Below, piece after piece: positions 13,690 to 19,160 of a DNA stretch of 19,160 nt. This DNA is from Comamonadaceae bacterium (GTDB taxonomy: Bacteria > Pseudomonadota > Gammaproteobacteria > Burkholderiales > Burkholderiaceae_C), in assembly GCA_947458345.1 (NCBI GenBank), contig CANHBU010000002.1, positions 1-19,160 on the forward strand, given 5' to 3'. Made by a program: the position numbers and the translations under genes. Positions within the stretch are counted from its first letter, which is position 1; each line of letters opens with the position of its first letter. The notes beneath the pieces were generated by a model. The model made no database searches and was not told where the DNA came from. It was given only the letters and a program-made list of their open reading frames with translations.

Positions 13690-14277
13690 ATGTCCGTTTT
13701 CCAGCCCGCGTCCTTGCCGGACGATGCCGTGGAGGTCGGGCGTGTGCTCGACGCCTGGGGCATCAAGGGCTGGGTCAAGGTGCTGGCCCACAGCAGTGAG
13801 CCACAGGCCCTGCTGGCGGCCAAACGCTGGTTCGTCCAGCCTCCCGAAGCCCGGCTGCGCCCGGGCTTTTCGGCTTTCAAGGCGACGGTGGCTCTGAGTG
13901 TGGAGCAGTGCAAGGTCCATTCGGACGCGCTGGTGGCCAAGATCGAGGGGCTCGATGACCGCAGCGCAGCCGAAAGCCTCAGGGGCGCGCGGATTTTTCT
14001 GTCTCGCAGCGCTTTCGCCGCGACCGCCAGCGACGAGTACTACTGGGTCGACCTGATTGGCCTGGATGTGCTCAATCGGCAGGGCGAGCATCTGGGCCAG
14101 GTGCGGGACCTGATGGCCACTGGGCCGACCTCGGTGCTGGTGCTGTCCTATTTAATCGAGGAGGCTGACGGCACGTCGCGTTCAGCCGAGCGCCTGATTC
14201 CCTTCGTTTCAGCCTATGTCGATGCCGTCGACTTGGCGGGGCGGCGCATCACGGTCGACTGGCAGGCCGATTATTGA
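13690..14277 (+). CDS. rimM: Ribosome maturation factor RimM
   Basis: A 195-residue protein with two parts. The RimM N-terminal barrel opens with VEVGRVLDAWGIKGWVKV (about 16-33). The PRC-barrel-like C-terminal half has YYWVDLIGLDVLNRQGEHLGQV (about 117-138), then a loop and the typical LIPFVSAYVDAVDLAGRRITVDW end. RimM binds S19 and 16S rRNA helix 31/33 to assist 30S head maturation. The length is slightly above the family norm owing to a polar insertion near EEADGTSRSAE. Its stop lies at the very start of trmD, and a TTG there would overlap it. Confidence 0.95.
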   Translation: MSVFQPASLPDDAVEVGRVLDAWGIKGWVKVLAHSSEPQALLAAKRWFVQPPEARLRPGFSAFKATVALSVEQCKVHSDALVAKIEGLDDRSAAESLRGARIFLSRSAFAATASDEYYWVDLIGLDVLNRQGEHLGQVRDLMATGPTSVLVLSYLIEEADGTSRSAERLIPFVSAYVDAVDLAGRRITVDWQADY

Positions 14278-14297
14278 GCCCGGTGGCGCGAGCGATC

Positions 14298-15056
14298 ATG
14301 CGCTTTGACATCGTCACCCTTTTCCCTGACTTGTTCGGACCGCTGCTGGCCAGTGGCGTGACGCGCCGGGCCTACGAATCGGGCCGGGTGCAGGTGCGGC
14401 TGTGGGATCTGCGCGAGCACGGTGAAGGCGCTTACCGGCGGGTCGATGACCGGCCTTACGGCGGCGGGCCGGGCATGGTCATGCTGGCCCAGCCGCTGCT
14501 CGAGTGCCTGCAGCGCATCCGGCTGGAGCGGCCGGCGGCCGCTCCGGTGCTTCTTTTTTCCCCCGCCGGCCAGACGCTGGACCATCAGGCGGTGAGCCAT
14601 TGGGCGAGCAGCGAAGGGGCAATTTTGATCTGCGGTCGCTACGAGGGCGTGGACCAGCGCTTCATCGATGCCCACGTGGACCAGCAGATCAGCCTGGGCG
14701 ATTTCGTGCTCTCGGGCGGCGAGATCGCCGCCATGGCCCTTCTCGATGCGGTGGCCCGCTTACAGCCAGGGGTGCTGCACGACGAGGGCAGCCACCAGCA
14801 AGACAGCTTCAACCCGGCCATCGACGGCCTGCTCGATTGCCCCCATTACAGCCGGCCCGAGCTCTGGCAGGGCCGGTCTGTGCCCGCGCCGCTGCTGTCG
14901 GGCCACCATGCGCAGATCGCGCAGTGGCGGCGTGAGCAAAGCCTGCTGTTGACCGCCCGCCAGCGCCCGGACCTATTGCAAAAAGCCCTCGACAACGGGC
15001 AACTGACGGCGCTTGACCAAGCCTTGCTCCGGCGGCCGCCGGATCATGAGTCCTGA
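14298..15056 (+). CDS. trmD: tRNA (guanine37-N1)-methyltransferase TrmD
   Basis: A 252-residue SPOUT-class methyltransferase that makes m1G37 next to the anticodon, suppressing +1 frameshifting. All signature blocks are present: the start MRFDIVTLFPDLF; DDRPYGGGPGMVM (AdoMet/tRNA site); FSPAGQTLDHQAV; the trefoil-knot motifs LICGRYEGVDQRFID and ISLGDFVLSGGEIAAM; and DSFNPAIDGLLDCPHYSRP in the C-terminal domain. I chose ATG 14298. A TTG at 14274 overlapping the rimM stop would add eight residues and cannot be excluded. The gene belongs to the rpsP operon. Confidence 0.96.
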   Translation: MRFDIVTLFPDLFGPLLASGVTRRAYESGRVQVRLWDLREHGEGAYRRVDDRPYGGGPGMVMLAQPLLECLQRIRLERPAAAPVLLFSPAGQTLDHQAVSHWASSEGAILICGRYEGVDQRFIDAHVDQQISLGDFVLSGGEIAAMALLDAVARLQPGVLHDEGSHQQDSFNPAIDGLLDCPHYSRPELWQGRSVPAPLLSGHHAQIAQWRREQSLLLTARQRPDLLQKALDNGQLTALDQALLRRPPDHES

Positions 15057-15068
15057 GCTCTGATGGGC

Positions 15069-15074
15069 TATACT
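15069..15074 (+). promoter_or_regulatory. Possible internal promoter for rplS (-10-like TATACT)
   Basis: TATACT lies about 135 bp upstream of rplS, 13 bases after the trmD stop, and matches the -10 consensus in five of six positions. No -35 hexamer is recognisable at 16-18 bp. The unusually long 151-bp trmD-rplS gap makes a separate promoter or leader plausible. The gap has no other gene that I can see. Confidence 0.3.
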
Positions 15075-15207
15075 CGAGGGCTTTTCGGTCCTCTGGCGGC
15101 CACTGCAACCGATTGAGCGTCAAGCGAGCCCAGGCTTTGCGACGACACGGATTTGCGGTCATTAGTGCAGCGCGTGCATGAACGAAAAAGACAACTGAGG
15201 AAGCCTC

Positions 15208-15573
<366 letters not shown>

Positions 15574-15603
15574 TTCAGGCGCAAGTGCACCTTGCCATCG
15601 AAC

Positions 15604-15632
15604 AAAAAGCCGCTGCTTCAAGCGGCTTTTTT
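15604..15632 (+). terminator. Rho-independent terminator after rplS
   Basis: AGCCGCT (15608-15614) pairs with AGCGGCT (15621-15627) around a six-base loop GCTTCA, followed by a run of Ts and preceded by matching As that extend the stem. It lies 31 bp after the L19 stop and closes the rpsP-rimM-trmD-rplS operon. The Nudix gene starts 18 bp beyond it, so that gene needs readthrough or its own promoter. Confidence 0.93.
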
Positions 15633-15649
15633 ACGTTTGGGCCCCTCTT

Positions 15650-16330
15650 ATGACGTCGCTCGAGCGATTTGACCCGCGCACCGTGGCGCCCCATCAGGTC
15701 GACGCTGGCCTGCCCTCGGTGCCCACTGAGCGGCTGACCGCCTTGGGCCTGCGCCGGCATTTCGCCGACCCGCCCGTCTGGACGCCCGAGATCGTGCGCG
15801 AGGCGCCCTTGCCCGGCCGGCGCTCGTCGCCGGCGGCGGTGCTGGTCCCCCTGGTGGTGCGCGAGGGTGAGTTGACCTTGCTGCTGACCGAGCGGGGGCA
15901 GCATCTGTCCAACCACTCTGGGCAGATCGCATTTCCGGGCGGGCGCATGGATGCCTCGGATCCGGATATCGTGCACACGGCCCTGCGCGAGGCGCAAGAG
16001 GAGGTGGGACTGGCGCCCGGGCATGTGGAGGTCCTTGGAACGCTGCCCATCTACGTCACCGGAACGGCTTTTGTCGTCACGCCGGTGGTCGCCTTGGTGC
16101 GGCCCGGCTTTGAGGTGCAGGCCAACCCGGCCGAGGTGGCCGATGTCTTCGAGGTGCCACTGCCTTACCTGATGAATCCCGCCCATCACCGTCACCACCA
16201 GGCTTTGCTCGAAGGCCAGTCCCGTCGCTGGCTGTCCATGCCCTGGACCGATGCGCAGCAGCGCGAGCGTTACATCTGGGGCGCAACGGCCGGCATGCTG
16301 CGCAATTTGTACCGGTTTTTGCTCAGCTGA
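15650..16330 (+). CDS. CoA pyrophosphatase, Nudix hydrolase (NudL/YeaB type)
   Basis: A 226-residue Nudix protein of the CoA-pyrophosphatase group, which cleaves CoA to 3',5'-ADP and phosphopantetheine. The subgroup motif upstream of the Nudix box is clear: LLTERGQHLSNHSGQIAFPG (about residues 78-97). The Nudix box follows as GGRMDASD then REAQEEVGL (about 97-121), with Asp in place of the first Glu, as is common in NudL. The C-terminus (PWTDAQQRERYIWGATAGML) is also typical. The start at 15650 is the first plausible ATG after the terminator; no ribosome-binding site is obvious. The CobD-like gene follows by 34 bp. Confidence 0.88.
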   Translation: MTSLERFDPRTVAPHQVDAGLPSVPTERLTALGLRRHFADPPVWTPEIVREAPLPGRRSSPAAVLVPLVVREGELTLLLTERGQHLSNHSGQIAFPGGRMDASDPDIVHTALREAQEEVGLAPGHVEVLGTLPIYVTGTAFVVTPVVALVRPGFEVQANPAEVADVFEVPLPYLMNPAHHRHHQALLEGQSRRWLSMPWTDAQQRERYIWGATAGMLRNLYRFLLS

Positions 16331-16364
16331 GCCCCGGCATCGTGCCGGCGATATCATCACAGCC

Positions 16365-17366
16365 ATGAGCTTTCTTGCTGTTTTGCTGGCCTTGGTGCTC
16401 GAGCAGGTCAGGCCGCTGAGCCCGGCCAATGTGCTGCACACGGGTTTGCGCGCCTGGGTGCGCGTGGTCAGCGGCAACCTGGACGCAGGCCGCCCCCTGC
16501 ACGGTTATCTGGCTTGGACCGCTGCGGTGGCGGCTCCGGCCTTGCTGGCCCTGGCACTGCACCATCTGTTGTGGCACTTGCATCCGGTGCTGGCCTATCT
16601 TTGGAATGTGGGTTTGCTTTACCTGACGGTGGGGTTTCGGCAGTTCAGCCACCACTTCACCGCCATACGCGAGGCCCTGGACGTGGGCGACGAGGACCAG
16701 GCCCGCGCGGCCCTGGCCCGATGGCAGCAGGTCGATGTGGGGCAATTGCCGCGCAGTGAAGTCGTGCGCCATGTGATCGAGCATTCGGTGCTGGCGGCGC
16801 ACCGCCACGTCTTTGGTGTGCTCAGCTGCTACTGCATCGGCGCCGCGCTCGGTTTGGGCCCGGCTGGCGCTGTGCTCTATCGCTTGAGCGAGTTCGCCTC
16901 GCGCTACTGGAGCCACAAGAGCAGTCAGCCAGGTGAAGGCGTCAGCCCGGCCTTGCTGCGCGTGGCGCAACAGGCTTGGGCCCTGATCGACTACCTGCCC
17001 GCCCGCATGACCGCTGTGGCTTTTGCGGTGGTCGGCAGTTTTGAAGACGCGGTCGACAGCTGGCGCCAGTGCGCCCAAAGCCTAGCCGGTCGTCCCTGGG
17101 CTTCGGTCGAGCGCAATCAGGCTGTGGTGCTGGCAGCTACTGCAGGCGCCGTTCAGGTGCGTCTGGGGGGCTCGCCTTTGCCGGCTTCTACCCTCAACAC
17201 CCCCAACGCCGACGCGCCGCTGCCTGAGCCCCTGGGCCTCATGGGGGCGAGCGGCCGGGTTCCCGAGCCCGCCCATCTGCGCAGCGTGGTCGGCTTGGTC
17301 TGGCGATCGGTGGTGCTGTGGATGGTGCTGCTGGCCCTGCTGACCCTGGCGCGATTGTTGGGCTGA
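16365..17366 (+). CDS. CobD/CbiB family (AmpE-like) membrane protein
   Basis: A 333-residue membrane protein with several hydrophobic segments: near the N-terminus (FLAVLLALVLEQV), residues about 46-66, about 74-89, about 160-180, and a C-terminal helix (VVLWMVLLALLTLARLL). Features recalling CbiB/CobD and AmpE are the start ALVLEQVRPL, FRQFSHHFTAIREALDVGDEDQARAAL, VIEHSVLAAHRHVFGVL and DYLPARMTAVAFAVVGSFEDAV. CbiB couples aminopropanol to cobyric acid; AmpE is a regulatory membrane protein. No cobalamin gene is nearby, so an AmpE-like or unknown role is as likely as B12 synthesis. It is convergent with rsgA. Confidence 0.8.
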   Translation: MSFLAVLLALVLEQVRPLSPANVLHTGLRAWVRVVSGNLDAGRPLHGYLAWTAAVAAPALLALALHHLLWHLHPVLAYLWNVGLLYLTVGFRQFSHHFTAIREALDVGDEDQARAALARWQQVDVGQLPRSEVVRHVIEHSVLAAHRHVFGVLSCYCIGAALGLGPAGAVLYRLSEFASRYWSHKSSQPGEGVSPALLRVAQQAWALIDYLPARMTAVAFAVVGSFEDAVDSWRQCAQSLAGRPWASVERNQAVVLAATAGAVQVRLGGSPLPASTLNTPNADAPLPEPLGLMGASGRVPEPAHLRSVVGLVWRSVVLWMVLLALLTLARLLG

Positions 17367-17397
17367 GGGCGCAGCGGTCTCTTGCAGTTGGCGCCGG

Positions 17398-17446
17398 CGG
17401 CGCGCTGGCGCGGCTCGTTGGCGCGGCTCGTTGGCGCGGCCAGCGC
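17398..17446. repeat. 13-bp tandem repeat with flanking 8-bp inverted repeat between convergent genes
   Basis: CGGCTCGTTGGCG is repeated exactly twice (17411-17423 and 17424-17436), with a two-mismatch copy before (17398-17410). The block is bracketed by GCGCTGGC (17402-17409) and its reverse complement GCCAGCGC (17439-17446). It lies in the 86-bp gap between the convergent CobD-like and rsgA stops. A bidirectional terminator is conceivable, but there is no T-run on either strand. Confidence 0.7.
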
Positions 17447-17452
17447 ACAAGT

Positions 17453-18400
17453 TCAGTAGCGCGGCGGGCGCGACAATTCTTCGAACAACTCGAGGTAAAT
17501 CCGGTAGCGCTGCTCGCTGATGGTGCTGTCGCTGGCCTGGCGCTCGGCCATGACGGCGCAGCCGGGCTCTCGCCGGTGCGTGCAATTGTGGAAACGACAG
17601 CCCTGCGCGTGCGGCTTGAGGTCGGGCATGAGGCTGGCCAGAGCCATCGGTTCGATATGCTGCAGACCAAACTCCTGAAAGCCCGGTGAGTCGATCAGGG
17701 CGGACCGGCGCTGCGGATCGAGCCAGTACAAGCTGGTGCGCGTGGTGGTGTGGCGTCCGCTGCCTAGGGCTTGCGAGATTTGCGCGGTCAGCACGCCAGC
17801 CTCGGGCACCAGGGAGTTGATCAGGCTGCTCTTGCCGGCGCCCGACGGGCCCAGCACCAGGGTGGTTTTGCCCCGCAGGCGCTCGGGCAGATCGGCCAGA
17901 TCGGCGGTGGCTGCGGCGCCCGGCTGCACCGCCAGCGCCAGCACCGTCTCGTTCATGGCTCGGTAGGCGGCGAGCTTGTGCCAGGCGCGGGCAAAGCTGT
18001 CGCCCAGGTCCTTCTTGTTGAGCGCGATCAGGGCGCTGATGCCTTGCGCCCGTGCTGCGATCAGGGCCCGACTGAGCTGACTGGCCGAAAACTCGGGCTC
18101 GGCCGCCACCAGAATCAAAACCTGGTCCAAGTTGGCAGCAAAGGACTTGGTCCGCAGCTCGTCTTGGCGGTACAGCAAATTGCGCCTGGGCTCGATCGCT
18201 TCGATCGTGCCCTCGTCCTGGCTGGGCAGCCAGCGCACCCGATCGCCGACCACCGCCTCGTTCTTCTTGCCCCGGGGGTGGCACAACAGGCGCTGGCCTT
18301 GCGGCGTCTCGATCAGCACATGGCGACCAAAGCTGGCCACCACCAGGGCGTCCTGGGTGGCCAGGCCGCTGTCCTTGCGGGGCGCTTGCTGCGGCCTCAA
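17453..18400 (-). CDS. rsgA: Ribosome small-subunit-dependent GTPase A (RsgA/YjeQ)
   Basis: A 315-residue circularly permuted GTPase that acts late in 30S assembly. An N-terminal OB-fold (about 17-75) precedes the permuted G-domain: NKKD (G4, 128-131) comes before the P-loop GPSGAGKSS (G1, 184-192), HTTT (217-220) and DSPG (G3, 237-240). The C-terminal zinc knuckle has C268, C273, H275 and C281, the family pattern. The start is a TTG overlapping the TGA of the pterin dehydratase gene (TTGA). No ATG or GTG near it preserves the N-terminus, so this rare start is likely real and points to translational coupling. It lies in an operon with the M48 protease and dehydratase. Confidence 0.95.
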   Translation of the reverse strand: MRPQQAPRKDSGLATQDALVVASFGRHVLIETPQGQRLLCHPRGKKNEAVVGDRVRWLPSQDEGTIEAIEPRRNLLYRQDELRTKSFAANLDQVLILVAAEPEFSASQLSRALIAARAQGISALIALNKKDLGDSFARAWHKLAAYRAMNETVLALAVQPGAAATADLADLPERLRGKTTLVLGPSGAGKSSLINSLVPEAGVLTAQISQALGSGRHTTTRTSLYWLDPQRRSALIDSPGFQEFGLQHIEPMALASLMPDLKPHAQGCRFHNCTHRREPGCAVMAERQASDSTISEQRYRIYLELFEELSRPPRY

Positions 18401-18711
18401 TCGAGCAGGGCGTCGACCTTGGCCGCGCAGAAAAAATCACTTGCCGAAAGCGCGGCCACGTCGTGCGTTTGCCAGCGCACTGTGCAGCGCTTGTAGCTCA
18501 GTTGCAGCTCGGGGTGGTGATCCTCGCGATGGGCCATGAAAGCCACCGCGTTGACAAAAGCCATGGTCTGGTGAAAGTCGGCAAATTCGAACGACTTTTC
18601 TAGGGCGCCGTCGATCACCCGCCAGCCCTGCGCCCGCTCGCCATTGAGCTGGGTCAGTCGCGTGATGACCTGCGTGGCCGTCAGGGCCGTGCGCGCCTTG
18701 GCAGCGTTCAT
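18397..18711 (-). CDS. Pterin-4a-carbinolamine dehydratase
   Basis: A 104-residue enzyme matching the PCD/PhhB family. The catalytic block at about residues 61-83 reads HREDHHPELQLSYKRCTVRW and ends in THD, giving the family His-x3-His-His-Pro and later His. The dimerising alpha-beta fold is supported by SFEFADFHQTMAFVNAVAF just before it. The enzyme dehydrates 4a-hydroxytetrahydropterin, usually formed by phenylalanine hydroxylase; no such hydroxylase is visible here, so it may serve a general pterin-repair role. Its ATG overlaps the protease stop (ATGA) and its TGA overlaps the rsgA TTG. Confidence 0.93.
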   Translation of the reverse strand: MNAAKARTALTATQVITRLTQLNGERAQGWRVIDGALEKSFEFADFHQTMAFVNAVAFMAHREDHHPELQLSYKRCTVRWQTHDVAALSASDFFCAAKVDALLD

Positions 18712-19160
18712 GAGGCGCTCGCCTGCGGGCCCATGCGGGCCAGCCGCTCTGATGCGGGCGGATGCGAGTAGTAAAAGCGCGCGAACACCGGGTCGGGTGT
18801 GAGCGTGCTGGCATTGTCCTTGTAGAGCTTGAGCAAGGCGCTCGACAGGTCGTTGCCGCTGGTCTGGGCACAGGCATAGGCGTCCGCCTGAAACTCGTGA
18901 CGCCGCGACAGATGGGCCGACAGCGGCGAGACAAAGTAGCTGAACACCGGCACCACCAGCAAAAACAGCAGCAGGGCCAGTGCATCATTGGGCGCGCCCA
19001 TGTGCGCTTGCACGCCCAGGCCGCTATAGAACCAGACCTGCTGCGACAGCCACCCGAGCAGCCACAGCGCGACCAGGCTCAAGCCAAACAACATCACGAT
19101 GCGCTGCACGATGTGCTTGTGGCGGAAATGGCCCAGCTCGTGGGCCAGCACCGCATCGAC
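18708..19160 (-). CDS. M48 family zinc metalloprotease (Ste24/CAAX protease-like), N-terminus cut off by the window edge
   Basis: The last 150 residues are visible; the upstream part lies beyond the right edge. The zinc-binding motif HELGH is at the start of the visible part (VLAHELGHFRHKHI). Two hydrophobic segments follow (LFGLSLVALWLLGWL and ALALLLFLLVVPVFSYFV). Then comes the second metal-ligand region SRRHEFQADAYA, with Glu as third zinc ligand, and the ending FYYSHPPASERLARM typical of Ste24-like M48A proteases. Such enzymes cleave membrane or prenylated proteins in eukaryotes; in bacteria they are linked to membrane-protein quality control. The gene overlaps the dehydratase start (ATGA). 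Confidence 0.92.
   Translation of the reverse strand, partial: VDAVLAHELGHFRHKHIVQRIVMLFGLSLVALWLLGWLSQQVWFYSGLGVQAHMGAPNDALALLLFLLVVPVFSYFVSPLSAHLSRRHEFQADAYACAQTSGNDLSSALLKLYKDNASTLTPDPVFARFYYSHPPASERLARMGPQASAS

Overview
The window reads as a high-GC betaproteobacterial chromosome, most likely Burkholderiales and near Comamonadaceae. The evidence is the order rpsP-rimM-trmD-rplS, then a CoA-pyrophosphatase Nudix gene and a CobD/CbiB-like gene, converging on rsgA, a pterin dehydratase and an M48 protease. EttA, DUF1415, YaeQ and RluA in the other half also fit. This is inference from gene content and order; no rRNA marker is present. I see no tRNA or rRNA gene, IS element, phage gene or CRISPR array. 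Coding density is very high. The longest non-coding stretches are about 150 bp (13275-13426 and 15057-15207) and 132 bp (9425-9556), so no gap exceeds 300 bases.

Layout. (1) 1-682: the end of ettA overlapping a DUF1415 gene. (2) 701-4320, minus: a TonB-dependent receptor, an AraJ/YdhP-like MFS exporter and a 93-residue orphan, probably one transport operon. (3) 4417-5696, minus: rluA then yaeQ. (4) 5745-6983, plus: an EntS-like MFS exporter. (5) 7007-9424, minus: a tight three-gene electron-transfer operon (plant-type 2Fe-2S ferredoxin, di-heme cytochrome c, tri-heme cytochrome c) with no catalytic subunit in the window. It carries two 12-bp tandem repeats at the cytochrome gene junction. (6) 9557-12174, plus: a GNAT acetyltransferase, dusC and an AEC-family permease. 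(7) 12240-13274, minus: a TM2-domain protein and a second GNAT acetyltransferase. (8) 13427-17366, plus: rpsP-rimM-trmD-rplS, a strong intrinsic terminator, then the Nudix and CobD/CbiB-like genes. (9) 17453-19160, minus: M48 protease (cut by the window edge), pterin-4a-carbinolamine dehydratase and rsgA, linked by 4-bp overlaps.

How the genes work together. Much of the window serves translation and RNA modification: EttA, RluA, DusC, S16, RimM, TrmD, L19 and RsgA. The accessory content is the receptor/exporter operon, the EntS-like exporter and the cytochrome/ferredoxin operon. The last is the best candidate for an uncharacterised system: two exported multiheme proteins are coupled to a ferredoxin without a visible export signal, and no oxidoreductase is alongside. 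Short tandem duplications recur in the window. Those in coding DNA have periods of 9 or 12 bp and those between genes have periods of 11 and 13 bp, which suggests slippage filtered by reading frame.
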